From Burkholderiaceae bacterium (GTDB taxonomy: Bacteria; Pseudomonadota; Gammaproteobacteria; Burkholderiales; Burkholderiaceae_B), in assembly GCA_004322135.1 (NCBI GenBank), contig SCSG01000014.1:1-37016 (forward strand): 37,016 nucleotides of DNA, given 5' to 3'. Shown here one piece after another: positions 25,343-36,167 of the stretch. The notes beneath the pieces were generated by a model. It searched no databases. It saw only the letters and a list, made by a program, of their open reading frames with translations, and had not been told where the DNA came from. Positions within the stretch are counted from its first letter, which is position 1. Each line of letters starts with the position of its first letter. Made by a program: the position numbers and the translations under genes.

Positions 25343-26104
25343 CTACGATTTAAGCCGGTACCCCGTCTTGAACATCCAGGCGACGATGGCTATGCAGACA
25401 AGGAGGAATATCAGGGTCATGATGGCACTGACTGCTATGTTGACGTCGGCGACGCCATAGAAGCTCCACCGGAATGCGCTGATGAGATAGACGACGGGGT
25501 TCAGAAGCGTCACCTTTTGCCAGAATGGAGGCAGCATGTCGATCGAGTAGAAGCTGCCGCCCAGAAAGGTAAGAGGCGTGACGATAAGCAGTGGCACGAG
25601 CTGCAGTTTCTCGAAGCCGTCGGCCCAAATGCCGATAATGAAGCCGAACAGGCTGAATGTGACCGCGGTGAGGACGAGGAAAAGCAGCATCCAGATGGGA
25701 TGATCAATGCGCATGGGCACGAAGAACGTGGCCGTGCCCAGGATGATGAGCCCCAGAATGATCGACTTGGTCGCCGCCGCACCGACATAGCTGGTGAGGA
25801 TTTCCATATAGGAAACTGGCGCAGAAAGCACTTCGTAGATGGTTCCGGCAAAGCGCGGAAAATAAATGCCGAATGACGCGACCGAAATGCTGTGGGTAAG
25901 CAGGGACAGCATGATCAGGCCCGGTACGATAAATGCACCATAACTCACGCCGCCCACTTCGGTGATGCGGTGGCCGATGGCTGCGCCGAACACCACAAAA
26001 TACAGTGAGGTGGAAATGACAGGGGCAATCAGGCTTTGCATCACTGTGCGCCAGGCGCGGGCCATTTCGAACAGGTAGATTGCACGGATGGCTTGCACGT
26101 TCAT
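25343..26104 (-). CDS. yadH: ABC-2 type exporter permease (YadH-like)
   Basis: The membrane half of a two-gene ABC-2 exporter. The 253 residues (E. coli YadH is 256) hold six predicted helices. Family motifs include [31 protein letters not shown] (about 38-68), [29 protein letters not shown] (about 85-113) and [38 protein letters not shown] near the C-terminus. Its ATG overlaps the ATPase stop (ATGA), so the two are translated together. NodJ-type and drug-export permeases are relatives; the cargo is unknown. Confidence 0.92.
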   Translation of the reverse strand: MNVQAIRAIYLFEMARAWRTVMQSLIAPVISTSLYFVVFGAAIGHRITEVGGVSYGAFIVPGLIMLSLLTHSISVASFGIYFPRFAGTIYEVLSAPVSYMEILTSYVGAAATKSIILGLIILGTATFFVPMRIDHPIWMLLFLVLTAVTFSLFGFIIGIWADGFEKLQLVPLLIVTPLTFLGGSFYSIDMLPPFWQKVTLLNPVVYLISAFRWSFYGVADVNIAVSAIMTLIFLLVCIAIVAWMFKTGYRLKS

Positions 26105-27027
26105 GGCGTCTCCCGGACCAGATCGACGAAGATGTCTTCAAGCGAGCTTTGCACAGTGCGCAGGTCGCGGAAACGAATGCCGCCATTGCGCAGGTCAGCA
26201 AGCATGGTGGTGATGTCCGTTTGCTCCTGTTGCGTGTCGTACGTGTAGATAAGCTCCTTTTTGTCGCTGGATAGCGCCAGCTTGTAGTTGTTCAGTTGGT
26301 CGGGGATGTGCGCCAGGGGTTCGGGCAACTGAAGGATAAGCTGCTTTCTCCCCAGCTTGCGCATGAGCTCTCTTTTCTCTTCAACCAGGATGATCTGGCC
26401 GTGGCTGATGACGCCGACGCGGTCGGCCATTTCTTCGGCTTCTTCAATGTAGTGCGTGGTGAGGATGATGGTGACGCCTTCATTGCGCAGCGAGCGCATC
26501 AGGCTCCACATGTCCTTGCGCAGTTCGACATCCACGCCAGCCGTGGGCTCATCAAGGAACAGAATTTGCGGTTCATGCGACAGGGCCTTGGCAATCAGCA
26601 CGCGGCGTTTCATGCCTCCCGAAAGCGTCATGAGTCGATTGTCTTTTTTATCCCACAGCGACAGGGCCCGGAGCACTTTCTCGATGTGGGCGGGGTTGGG
26701 GCGCTTACCGAACAGCCCGCGGCTGAAGCTGACCGTATCCCACACGGTTTCAAAGGCCTCGGTGGTCAGTTCTTGTGGAACCAGGCCAATGCGCTCGCGC
26801 GCCCGGCGATAGTGGGTGACGGTATCGTAGCCGTCGGCCGTTACCGTGCCGCCCGTCGCCTTGACGAGCCCGCAGATAATACTGATGAGCGTGGTCTTGC
26901 CGGCACCGTTCGGCCCTAGCAGAGCGAAAATTTCTCCCCGATTGATGGCCAGGCTGACGCCCTTCAAGGCCTCGAAGCCCGAGGCGTAAACCTTGGAAAG
27001 ATTTGATACTAGAATGACAGGTGACAT
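26101..27027 (-). CDS. yadG: ABC transporter ATP-binding protein (YadG-like)
   Basis: The ATPase half of the ABC-2 exporter. It is exactly the length of E. coli YadG (308 residues) and similar along its whole length. Walker [10 protein letters not shown] is at 38-46. The Q-loop is in [14 protein letters not shown], the signature [15 protein letters not shown] at about 138-152, Walker B in [16 protein letters not shown] and the switch His in [13 protein letters not shown]-terminal domain of about 85 residues ends in [12 protein letters not shown] 27027 lacks a strong ribosome site. It is divergent from nnr; the two starts are 86 bases apart. Confidence 0.94.
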   Translation of the reverse strand: MSPVILVSNLSKVYASGFEALKGVSLAINRGEIFALLGPNGAGKTTLISIICGLVKATGGTVTADGYDTVTHYRRARERIGLVPQELTTEAFETVWDTVSFSRGLFGKRPNPAHIEKVLRALSLWDKKDNRLMTLSGGMKRRVLIAKALSHEPQILFLDEPTAGVDVELRKDMWSLMRSLRNEGVTIILTTHYIEEAEEMADRVGVISHGQIILVEEKRELMRKLGRKQLILQLPEPLAHIPDQLNNYKLALSSDKKELIYTYDTQQEQTDITTMLADLRNGGIRFRDLRTVQSSLEDIFVDLVRETP

Positions 27028-27113
27028 AAAGGGCGTCCGTTACCATGCGTCATACGTCTGGCGCCTGTGCCAGCTATGATTGAAGCTAGTAGTTTACCGA
27101 GGACGTGGCGATT

Positions 27114-28625
27114 ATGGGGATGGACAAGAATGTTTTGTTGACGCCGGCGCAGATGGCGGCGGCCGACCGGGCGGCAATATCGTTGGGAATCAGTGGCGAC
27201 GAGCTCATGGAGGCGGCGGGTTTGGCTGTCGCCAATGCTGTGCGCGACCGCTGGCAACCAGGCCCGGTCGTCGTGTTGTGCGGCCCGGGCAGTAATGGGG
27301 GCGACGGGTTCGTAGCGGCTCGTCACCTTGCTCAATGGGGCTGGCCCGTCAGGCTCGGGCTGCTGGGTGAGCCCGCGGCACTTGCCGGCAGTGCCGCGCA
27401 CCACGCCGCGCTGTGGGAAGGTGCTGTAGAACCTGTGTCGGTGTCCTTGCTTGACGGTGCGAGTATTGTCGTCGACGCGCTCTTCGGAGCCGGTTTGTCC
27501 AGGCCCCTGCAGGATGAGGCTTATGCCGTGGTTCAGGAAATTGCTGCGCGGAAGCTTCCGGTCTGTGCAGTGGATGTACCCAGCGGAGTGGATGGCGGTA
27601 CAGGCCAGGTCCTGGGGGCCGCGGCGCCAGCGGAAATCACGGTGACTTTTTTCCGTCGCAAGCCAGGGCACGTCCTGTTGCCAGGGCGTGTGCTATGCGG
27701 CCGCCTGGTGCTGGCTGATATTGGCATTCCTGGTTCGGTATTTGAACAGATTCCGTCGACCGTATTTCGCAATTCACCCAGGTTGTGGCTGTCCGCCTAC
27801 CCCTGGCCGCGTATGGATGATTACAAGCACCAACGTGGCCACGTGCTGGTGGTGGGTGGCGAAATCATGACGGGAGCCGCGCGCCTTTCGGCGATGGCGG
27901 CTGCACGGGTTGGTGCGGGCCTGGTTACCCTGGTGGTGCCCGAACCCGCCTGGGCGGTCTATGCGGCGGCGCTGACCAGTATCATGGTGCAGCCCCTTGA
28001 CGACGTAGGCAGCCTGCCGCAGATGCTGGAAGATGGCGGGCGCAATGTGATTGTGGTAGGTCCGGGTGCCGGTGTGTCGGAAGCGACGCGTCAGCACGTG
28101 CTTGCCGCGCTAAATACTGGGCGCGGTGTGGTGCTTGACGCCGATGGCATTACCTCGTTCAGGACTGTGCCGCAGACTCTCTTTTCGGCGATCAGGGGGC
28201 CATGTGTCATGACACCGCATGAGGGTGAATTCGGCCGCGTGTTTACGTGTCAGGGCAGCAAGCTGGAACGGGCCAGGGCGGCCGCGGCGCAGTGCGGAGC
28301 GGTCATTGTGCTGAAGGGACCCGACACGGTCATTGCCTCGCCTGATGGCCGTGTCATTATTAACGACAACGCTCCGCCAGACCTGGCGACGGGTGGCACT
28401 GGGGACGTTCTTGCGGGTCTTGTCGCCGGCCTCATGGCCCAGGGCCTGGAGCCGTTTTTCGCAGCGGCGGCGGCAGTCTGGCTGCACGGGAGGGCGGCGC
28501 AGCGTTTCGGCCCGGGGCTGATCGCCGAAGATCTGCCCGCCATGCTGCCGCAGGTACTGCGCCAGCTCAAACAGGCGTCAATGTCGCACGTCGCCCATCT
28601 TGTGCCTGTGCCAGATCGCGCCTGA
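27114..28625 (+). CDS. nnr: Bifunctional NAD(P)HX epimerase/dehydratase
   Basis: This repair enzyme converts hydrated, useless NADHX and NADPHX back to NADH and NADPH. The N-terminal YjeF epimerase (about 1-215) has LTPAQMAAADRAAISLG and GPGSNGGDGFVAARHL. The C-terminal ADP-dependent dehydratase (about 225-500) has VVGGEIMTGAARLSAMAA, CVMTPHEGEFGRVF, and LKGPDTVIA. It also has the nucleotide-binding PPDLATGGTGDVLAGLVAGLMAQG. Length (503) matches E. coli YjeF (515). I place the start at ATG 27114, because GAGGA lies 10 bases ahead of it and only one base from the upstream GTG 27105; ATG 27120 is also possible. A probable terminator overlaps its stop codon. Confidence 0.94.
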   Translation: MGMDKNVLLTPAQMAAADRAAISLGISGDELMEAAGLAVANAVRDRWQPGPVVVLCGPGSNGGDGFVAARHLAQWGWPVRLGLLGEPAALAGSAAHHAALWEGAVEPVSVSLLDGASIVVDALFGAGLSRPLQDEAYAVVQEIAARKLPVCAVDVPSGVDGGTGQVLGAAAPAEITVTFFRRKPGHVLLPGRVLCGRLVLADIGIPGSVFEQIPSTVFRNSPRLWLSAYPWPRMDDYKHQRGHVLVVGGEIMTGAARLSAMAAARVGAGLVTLVVPEPAWAVYAAALTSIMVQPLDDVGSLPQMLEDGGRNVIVVGPGAGVSEATRQHVLAALNTGRGVVLDADGITSFRTVPQTLFSAIRGPCVMTPHEGEFGRVFTCQGSKLERARAAAAQCGAVIVLKGPDTVIASPDGRVIINDNAPPDLATGGTGDVLAGLVAGLMAQGLEPFFAAAAAVWLHGRAAQRFGPGLIAEDLPAMLPQVLRQLKQASMSHVAHLVPVPDRA

Positions 28626-28645
28626 CGGGCAGGCGCGCTTTGCTT
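28617..28645 (+). terminator. Likely intrinsic terminator of nnr
   Basis: CGCGCCTG (28617-28624) and CAGGCGCG (28630-28637) form a perfect 8-bp stem with a 5-base loop that includes the end of the nnr stop codon, followed by CTTTGCTT. The T-run is short, so termination may be partial. It lies between the convergent ends of nnr and the stress-protein gene and would act on the plus strand. Confidence 0.55.
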
Positions 28646-28647
28646 GG

Positions 28648-29487
28648 CTAGTGGGAAAAGAGGATAGGCACGGTCATGGATTGCAGCAGGGTCTTGGACG
28701 TGCCGCCCAGCACCCATTCGCGTACGCGGCTGCGGTTGTAGGCTCCCATGACTATAAGGTCGCACCCCTGGTCGGTGGCGGCGTTCAGGATGGTATTGCC
28801 AATGCCGTAATTCAGGCTTTCCTTCTTTATGACTTCGGGAGCTGGGTAGCCTTTTGAGGCGCAGTAGGCGTTCAGATCCTGTGGCGTGATGTCCTGGGCC
28901 TGTATCTGTGCCAGGTTCTCGTCCACCTTCAGGACGATGAGGTTGCTGGCCTCGTGCAAGATGGGTGCGGCATCGGCCAGGGCGCGCGCTGCGCGGCGTC
29001 CGTTGTCCCAGCAAAAAAGCACACGGCGGCCGATGGGGTTGAGGTGGCCGATATACGGAATGACGAGTACCGGCCGGCCCGCCGAAGTAATGACCGCCTC
29101 GGTCAGGCTTGGCCGAAGACTGTAGGAAGGTCCATCCACGCTGCCAGCCTGGCTCATGACAAGCAGGTCACAGTAGCGTGAATGCAGCGCCAGCACTTCT
29201 TCGGTGGGCCCCTGTGGCGCGCGATAGCTGGCCTTGATGCCAGCCAGAGCCGCCAGCCGCGTGAAGTTGTCGCGGATTTCCGCTGCTTCGCCAGAGACAT
29301 AGCTGCGCATGAGCGTTGCCACTTCGTTGGGCACCACGGTGTCGTCGCGCAGATACTGATTGGTGACAGGGGAGGAGTAAATACCGACGAGCTCGGCTTT
29401 GTGTTTGGCGGCGAGCTGTATGGTGGCCTCCAGGCGCAACTGATGGTTGCGATCTTTGGTCAGATCAAGTGCTATACGGCCGAGCAT
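28648..29487 (-). CDS. Tandem universal stress protein (UspA family)
   Basis: A cytoplasmic stress protein with two Usp domains in one chain of 279 residues (about 1-150 and 155-279). The second ends with the ATP-binding pattern GAYNRSRVREWVLGGTSKTLLQSMTVPILFSH, where G-x2-[RK]/S-x-R and GGTS(K)T are typical. The first domain has a weaker version (MSQAGSVDGPSYSLRPSLTEAVITSAGRPVLVIPY) and probably does not bind ATP in the same way. ATG 29487 has GGAG nine bases ahead. Tandem Usp proteins usually rise in stationary phase, low oxygen or membrane stress; the trigger here is unknown. It is convergent with nnr and divergent from the HAD gene. Confidence 0.9.
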   Translation of the reverse strand: MLGRIALDLTKDRNHQLRLEATIQLAAKHKAELVGIYSSPVTNQYLRDDTVVPNEVATLMRSYVSGEAAEIRDNFTRLAALAGIKASYRAPQGPTEEVLALHSRYCDLLVMSQAGSVDGPSYSLRPSLTEAVITSAGRPVLVIPYIGHLNPIGRRVLFCWDNGRRAARALADAAPILHEASNLIVLKVDENLAQIQAQDITPQDLNAYCASKGYPAPEVIKKESLNYGIGNTILNAATDQGCDLIVMGAYNRSRVREWVLGGTSKTLLQSMTVPILFSH

Positions 29488-29741
29488 GGTGGTCTCCTGT
29501 AAGGGTAATGACGCTGTGCCTGAATATACTGTGTATTTTGATGCTTGATTTGGCTGGGATCTGCATTTTCAGTATAGAGCCTGCCTGTGTTTCGTACTAT
29601 AGGCGTCATGATGTGCAAAGGGTTTTTGCGCGTGCCTGATGTTTGCGTGCTGACCCCCTGCGTTACACTGACACGTGCTTGACTCAGCCTTCACCCAGAC
29701 GCTTGTTCTCAAGATGGGCGGGTGTTAATTCCAGGAAAAAT
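29488..29741. other. Divergent control region between the stress-protein and HAD genes
   Basis: These 254 bases hold the promoters of both outward-facing genes but no recognisable gene. A TACACT hexamer with weak -35 partners lies near 29664 on the plus strand. The pair TTGAT and GATTT at 29538-29551 resembles half of an FNR site but is not symmetric. Nothing else structured was seen. Confidence 0.3.
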
Positions 29742-31260
<1,519 letters not shown>

Positions 31261-31498
31261 CAAGCGCTGTTTGTAGACGCATGGCAGGCGCTGCATTCGG
31301 GCGAGTAACGGCGTTGCCTCAAGTAACGACGGCCCCGTTCGGGCAAATAGGGCATGGCGCTGGCCGCAACGACGTCAATGAGCGCCTCAATTATACTGGT
31401 GCCCATGCTGGGAGGCCTGGACCCTTTGGGTTTTGTCAGTTTTCCGGCCTCTCGCTTTTTTTTACGTTTTCTGCCAATTTTCCAAAACGGATTCAATC

Positions 31499-32446
31499 AT
31501 GACGCATGCGTCGGCGCAGCACGAGCACGATCGTTCTGTTCACCATAGTCACTCGTCCCCCAAGGGCATTTATCTTATTTCTCCCTCTGGTGCCGTGGCT
31601 GACCCTCCGCGAGTGGAGATGGCGCGCGCGCGCCTGGCAGAGTTGGGTTTCAGGACCGTGCTTGATCGCGCGGCGCTGGCGATACATGAGCGTTTCGCGG
31701 GCACCGATACGCAGCGCCTTGCCGGCATTGCGCGTGCACTCGTCCAGAGGCAGCCTATCGTCATGGCCACGCGCGGTGGCTATGGGCTTAGTCGTCTGTT
31801 GTCGCGCATTGATTGGAATGCCGTGGCCGACAGTGGGAAAATCTTTATTGGGCAAAGCGACTTCACGGCGTTCAACCTTGCGCTGCTGGCAAGGACAGGT
31901 GCGTGCAGTTATGCCGGTCCAACGGCTATTTTTGATTTTGGCGTCAAGAAACCGGATGCTCTGACTGTCGATCTGTTCCTGGAGACCATGCGCGGTGAGT
32001 TGGAGATACTCGGCTTTGAATCGCCTGACTCCGATCCGGTAGATGCGCGCGGCATATTGTGGGGCGGCAATCTGGCCATGGTCGCATCGCTGGTGGGGAC
32101 GCCCTATCTTCCGAAAATCCGCGGGGGCATCCTGTTTTTTGAAGACATATCGGAGCACCCATTCCGGGTGGAGCGCATGCTGACACAGCTGTGGCATGCC
32201 GGAGTGCTGGCACGGCAGAAGGCTATTGTCTTGGGAAGCTTTACTGACTATCGCCTTGCTGCGATTGATAACGGTTTCGATTTATCGTCGGTGGTTCGAT
32301 GGCTTCGGCAGACGGTGAAGGTGCCGGTGGTAACCGGTTTGCCATATGGTCACGTGAAGGTCAAGGCAACGCTGCCTATAGGCAGAAAGGTGGGTATTGC
32401 CACCGAAGCGGGCATGGCTCATTTGGTGTTCGAAGAGCACTTCTGA
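31499..32446 (+). CDS. ldcA: LD-carboxypeptidase (S66 peptidase family)
   Basis: LdcA removes the terminal D-Ala from cytoplasmic muropeptide tetrapeptides during cell-wall recycling. From ATG 31499 the protein has 315 residues. The serine nucleophile is Ser120 in IGQSDFTAF. The conserved Glu is in FFEDISEHPFRVERML and the catalytic His in GLPYGHVKVKATLPIG, completing the S66 Ser-Glu-His triad. RGGYGLSRLL (about 92-101) is also a family motif. An unusual feature is the first about 20 residues, which contain six histidines (HASAQHEHD and HHSHSS) before the fold begins at about 22. No signal peptide is present. The frame runs upstream to 31433, but the sequence there is not protein-like. Confidence 0.92.
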   Translation: MTHASAQHEHDRSVHHSHSSPKGIYLISPSGAVADPPRVEMARARLAELGFRTVLDRAALAIHERFAGTDTQRLAGIARALVQRQPIVMATRGGYGLSRLLSRIDWNAVADSGKIFIGQSDFTAFNLALLARTGACSYAGPTAIFDFGVKKPDALTVDLFLETMRGELEILGFESPDSDPVDARGILWGGNLAMVASLVGTPYLPKIRGGILFFEDISEHPFRVERMLTQLWHAGVLARQKAIVLGSFTDYRLAAIDNGFDLSSVVRWLRQTVKVPVVTGLPYGHVKVKATLPIGRKVGIATEAGMAHLVFEEHF

Positions 32447-32545
32447 CGTTCGAATGGCTCGCGTCGCGTCATCTGCCCAAAGCTTGCTAAACTAGCAGGC
32501 TATTCCCGTTTTTTTATTTCGTCCCTTCAAGTAAATAGAATTTAA

Positions 32546-34144
32546 GTGATATCGACTGCAAATCTTTCCATTCAGTTCGGCCCCAAGCCTTTGTTTGAAA
32601 ACGTCAACGTCAAGTTTGGCGACGGCAACCGCTACGGCCTTATCGGTGCCAACGGTTCCGGCAAATCCACCTTCATGAAGATTATTGGCGGAGACCTGGA
32701 GCCCTCCGTGGGCAACGTGTCGCTGGATCCGGGCGTGCGCCTGGGCAAGCTGCGCCAGGATCAATTTGCCTACGAAGGCGTACGTGTTCTGGATGTCGTG
32801 CTGATGGGCCATGAGGAAATGTGGCAGGTGGCGACCGAAAGGGATGCCATTTACGCCAATGCCGAGGCATCCGAAGACGACTATATGCACGCGGCCAGCC
32901 TTGAAGCGAAGTTTGCCGAATACGACGGCTATACCGCCGAGGCGCGCGCAGCCGAGCTGCTCCTTGGGCTTGAAATTCCCGTGGAACAGCACAATTTGCC
33001 CATGCGTGAAATTGCGCCGGGCTGGAAGTTGCGCGTATTGCTGGCGCAGGCACTGTTTTCCAACCCCGACGTGCTGCTGCTGGACGAGCCGACCAATAAT
33101 CTGGACATCAACACCATACGCTGGCTGGAAGATGTGCTTAACGGGTATCAGAGCACCATGATCATCATCAGCCATGATCGGCACTTCCTGAATCAGGTGT
33201 GCACCCATATGGCCGATCTGGACTATCGTGAGCTGCGTGTCTACCCGGGCAATTATGACGACTACATGATGGCGTCCACGCAGGCACGGGAGCGGATTAC
33301 GGCGGTAAATGCCAAGGCCAAGGAACGTGTGGCTGAGTTGCAGGATTTCGTGCGCAGGTTCGCGGCGAATAAATCCAAGTCGCGCCAGGCTACCTCCCGG
33401 CTCAAGCAGATAGACCGCATCAAGGCGGAAACGATTGAGGTCAAGCCTTCTTCGCGGCAGAATCCCTACATTCGTTTTGAGCAGAACAAGGTCATGCACC
33501 GCCAGGCCGTAACCATTGAATCGATCTCGAAGGCGTTTGACCACCCGGTCATCCAGCCGTTTTCGGCCATGGTGGAAGCGGGCGAGAAAATTGCCATTGT
33601 CGGCGCCAACGGCGTGGGCAAGACGACGCTGCTGCGTATGCTGGCTGGGGACCTGGCCAGCGATTCGGGCAGCATCAAGTGGTCCGAGAATGCTGACATC
33701 GGCTACATGGCGCAGGATGTGTCCGAGTGGTTCGACTCGGACCGTAACCTCTTTGACTGGTTGTCCGACTACCGCCAGCCCGGCGACGATGACCAGGCCA
33801 TGCGCTCAGTATTGGGGCGGTTGCTGTTTTCTTCCGACGATATCGTCAAGGCTGTCAAGGTGCTTTCGGGCGGCGAGAAAAACCGCATGAGTTTTGGCCG
33901 GCTTATGCTGGGCCGCCACAATGTGATGCTGCTTGATGAGCCCACCAATCATCTGGATATGGAGTCGATCGAATCGCTGCAATATGCGTTGGAGAAATAC
34001 AAGGGCACATTGATTTTCGTTTCGCATGACCGCGAGTTTGTGTCGGGGCTGGCCTCACGGGTCATCGAGATTCTGGACGGAAAGGTTGTCGACTACAAGG
34101 GCGGCTACGACGATTACCTGGCGTCGCGCGGCATTCAAAACTAG
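32546..34144 (+). CDS. ybiT: ABC-F family ATPase YbiT
   Basis: A cytoplasmic ABC-F protein without membrane spans; members bind the ribosome E site and affect elongation or rescue. The 532 residues align throughout with E. coli YbiT (530), beginning at [24 protein letters not shown]. Walker A motifs are GANGSGKST (about 34-42) and GANGVGKTT (about 353-361). Signatures are [11 protein letters not shown] in the first half and [15 protein letters not shown] in the second. Walker B motifs include [12 protein letters not shown] and [12 protein letters not shown]. The P-site tRNA interaction linker region lies at about 240-320. The start is GTG 32546 with no strong ribosome site. It is 99 bases downstream of ldcA on the same strand. 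Confidence 0.95.
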   Translation: MISTANLSIQFGPKPLFENVNVKFGDGNRYGLIGANGSGKSTFMKIIGGDLEPSVGNVSLDPGVRLGKLRQDQFAYEGVRVLDVVLMGHEEMWQVATERDAIYANAEASEDDYMHAASLEAKFAEYDGYTAEARAAELLLGLEIPVEQHNLPMREIAPGWKLRVLLAQALFSNPDVLLLDEPTNNLDINTIRWLEDVLNGYQSTMIIISHDRHFLNQVCTHMADLDYRELRVYPGNYDDYMMASTQARERITAVNAKAKERVAELQDFVRRFAANKSKSRQATSRLKQIDRIKAETIEVKPSSRQNPYIRFEQNKVMHRQAVTIESISKAFDHPVIQPFSAMVEAGEKIAIVGANGVGKTTLLRMLAGDLASDSGSIKWSENADIGYMAQDVSEWFDSDRNLFDWLSDYRQPGDDDQAMRSVLGRLLFSSDDIVKAVKVLSGGEKNRMSFGRLMLGRHNVMLLDEPTNHLDMESIESLQYALEKYKGTLIFVSHDREFVSGLASRVIEILDGKVVDYKGGYDDYLASRGIQN

Positions 34145-34249
34145 GATGTTGCGCAGTGCATGCGCGACTCGCGCGTGCCGCGTTTCACCGCACTTGATCA
34201 CTGCAGAGCCTTTGAGGCTTGTGCGCCAACTGCAGGTCGGCCCGTTGCC

Positions 34250-34645
34250 TCAGGTCGATTGTGCGGGCTGCTCGTCAGCCTTTTTCTTCTGCTCTTCGGC
34301 GATTTCGCTGTGTACCTTGGTCATGTCCAGCGCCTTGATCTGGGTGATCAGTTCCTCGAGCTGAGAGGGCGACAACGACCCCGCCTGGTTGAACAGCAGC
34401 ACCTGTTCGCGAAACACCATGAGGGTGGGGATCGAGCGGATGCCCAGCCCGCCCGCAAGTTCTTGCTCTTCCTCGGTATTGACCTTGCCGAAGATGATGT
34501 CCTCGTGCTTTTTCGACGCTTCGTCAAAGACTGGCGCAAAGCTCATGCAGGGGCCACACCAGGATGCCCAGAAATCCACAATTAGGGTTTTGCCGTCTTC
34601 GACAGCGCGTTGGAAGGATTTTTTGTCCAGTTTGGTCGTGCTCAT
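34250..34645 (-). CDS. Thioredoxin-family protein with C-terminal charged tail
   Basis: A cytoplasmic dithiol oxidoreductase with the thioredoxin active site WCGPC (Cys30 and Cys33) and the cis-proline Pro73 in SIPTLMVF. The fold occupies about 1-105 of 131 residues. A charged tail follows (about 108-131, MTKVHSEIAEEQKKKADEQ), longer than in classical 108-residue TrxA, which could be a helix for partner binding. It may be the cell's housekeeping thioredoxin or a paralogue, so no symbol is given. ATG 34645 lies 15 bases after a strong terminator hairpin on the same strand, and the ribosome site is weak. Confidence 0.9.
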   Translation of the reverse strand: MSTTKLDKKSFQRAVEDGKTLIVDFWASWCGPCMSFAPVFDEASKKHEDIIFGKVNTEEEQELAGGLGIRSIPTLMVFREQVLLFNQAGSLSPSQLEELITQIKALDMTKVHSEIAEEQKKKADEQPAQST

Positions 34646-34659
34646 GGGAAAAGTCCGAG

Positions 34660-34684
34660 AAAAAGCGGCCCGTCAGGGCCGCTT
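34660..34684 (-). terminator. Intrinsic terminator after the purine permease gene
   Basis: Read on the minus strand, AAGCGGCCC and GGGCCGCTT (34684 to 34676 and 34671 to 34663) form a perfect 9-bp stem with a 4-base loop, running into five T residues (34664 to 34660). It lies 70 bases beyond the permease stop and only 15 bases before the thioredoxin start codon. It should end permease transcripts. Any thioredoxin transcript starting upstream would have to pass through it. Confidence 0.85.
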
Positions 34685-34754
34685 GGGGTGGTCGGTCACT
34701 GAAGTGTGAGTTCTAGTGTACCGTTTTCCTAGTAGATGTCGTCAGTGCGGAAAA

Positions 34755-36053
34755 TCAACCGGGGAAAAACCCATACTTGATGATGAACAGGATGGCGACG
34801 ATAAGAGTTGCCATGTGGATTTGGCGGAATTTGCCGGTAATGGCCTTCAGGATGACGTAGCTGATGAAGCCGAAGGCCAGGCCGTTGGCGATGGAGTACG
34901 TGAACGGCATGACGAGCGCGGCCAGTGCCGCTGGCGTGGCTTCGGTGACGTCGCTCCAGTCGATCTCGGCGGTTTCGCGCAGCATGAGGCCGGCAACGTA
35001 AAGCAAGGCGGGTGCCGTGGCGTAGCCTGGAACCGATGCTGCCAGAGGCGAGAAGAACAGCGCAAGCAGGAACAGCGCGGCAATGACAAGGGCCGTGAGG
35101 CCGGTGCGCCCACCGGCCTGCACGCCAGCCGCACTTTCAATGTAGGCTGTGGTGCTGCTGGTGCCGAGAAATGAACCCACCACAATGGCCGTACTGTCGG
35201 ACAGCAGGGCGCGACCCAGGCGGTTGGGCTTTCCTTCGGGGATGAGTCCGGCGCGTTTGGCGACACCTATCATGGTGCCAGTGGCGTCAAAGACTTCCAC
35301 CAGCACGAACACGAGAATGACGTGCAGGAACCCGGTGTGCAGCGCGCCCAGAATATCAAGCTTGAAGAATGTGGGGTCGAGGCTTGGGGGTGCGGAAAAA
35401 ACGCCGTGGAATTGATTGTTGCCGGTCAGCATCGAAAGAACGGTAATGGCGACGATACCCAGCAGAATGGCGCCCCGTACTTTAAGCGCGTCGAGCGCTG
35501 CGATGATGAAGAACCCCAGGATGGCGAACAGTGTCGGTGTGGCGGTCAGGTTGCCCAGGCCAACAATGGTGGCCTTGTTTGCCACAACCACGCCGGCCCC
35601 GTTGGGCCCCAGGGCAATAATTGCCAGGAACAGACCGATACCCACCGTGATGGCCGAACGTAGCGATTTGGGAATGCCGTCTATCAGCCAGGTGCGGATG
35701 CCGCTGACCGTAAGAATGACGAACACCACGCCCGAAATGAAGACCGCGCCCAGCGCCTGCTGCCAGCTGTAGCCCATGGCACCGACAACGGTAAACGCGA
35801 AGAACGCGTTCAGACCCATGCCGGGGGCCATGCCGATAGGCCAGTTTGCGACGAATGACATGATCAGCGTGCCGATTGCTGCCGCGATGCAGGTAGCTAC
35901 GAACACCGCGTCGTGGTTCATGCCGGTTGTCGACAGGATGGCGGGATTGACGAAGATGATGTACGCCATGGTCAGGAAGGTGGTTACCCCAGCCAGTAGC
36001 TCTGTGCGAGCAGTTGTACCGTGCTCTGTTAGCTTGAAGAGTTTTTCTAGCAT
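34755..36053 (-). CDS. AzgA-type NCS2 purine permease
   Basis: An inner-membrane importer for purine bases (adenine, guanine or hypoxanthine) of the NCS2 AzgA/GhxP/PbuG subgroup. From ATG 36053 it has 432 residues and about 14 helices. The signatures are AGVTTFLTMAYIIFVNPAILS (about 20-40), IGMAPGMGLNAFFAFTVV (about 72-89), EVFDATGTMIGVAKRAGL (about 245-262) and GSFLGTSSTTAYIESAAGV (about 284-302). GGAG seven bases before the ATG decides the start; upstream codons in the same frame are not protein-like. Which purine is carried cannot be read by eye. It is divergent from tsaD and ends before a clear terminator. Confidence 0.93.
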   Translation of the reverse strand: MLEKLFKLTEHGTTARTELLAGVTTFLTMAYIIFVNPAILSTTGMNHDAVFVATCIAAAIGTLIMSFVANWPIGMAPGMGLNAFFAFTVVGAMGYSWQQALGAVFISGVVFVILTVSGIRTWLIDGIPKSLRSAITVGIGLFLAIIALGPNGAGVVVANKATIVGLGNLTATPTLFAILGFFIIAALDALKVRGAILLGIVAITVLSMLTGNNQFHGVFSAPPSLDPTFFKLDILGALHTGFLHVILVFVLVEVFDATGTMIGVAKRAGLIPEGKPNRLGRALLSDSTAIVVGSFLGTSSTTAYIESAAGVQAGGRTGLTALVIAALFLLALFFSPLAASVPGYATAPALLYVAGLMLRETAEIDWSDVTEATPAALAALVMPFTYSIANGLAFGFISYVILKAITGKFRQIHMATLIVAILFIIKYGFFPG

Positions 36054-36167
36054 CCTTTGTCTCCAGAAGACTGCCGATAGATGGTTGTCAACGTTCAAAT
36101 GTGGCAATTGATTTAAGCCGAGTGCCATTCTAAGGCGATTTTGTGTCCGGATGTACACTTATTCGCT

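Noticed and set aside
24552-25460. Long open frame (302 codons) on the plus strand opposite EF-G
   Set aside because: It mirrors the codon pattern of a clear EF-G gene in GC-rich DNA and has no domain of its own; it is a shadow.
26296-26919. 207-codon plus-strand frame opposite yadG
   Set aside because: It is fully contained within a strongly conserved ABC ATPase gene and shows no independent features.
29538-29551. TTGAT-GCTT-GATTT resembling an FNR/ANR site ahead of the universal stress protein gene
   Set aside because: The second half should read ATCAA; the sequence is a direct rather than inverted arrangement, so it does not meet the FNR pattern.
36054-36167. Possible purine riboswitch ahead of the purine permease
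   Set aside because: The 114-base divergent gap shows no three-stem aptamer pattern or conserved core that I could recognise.
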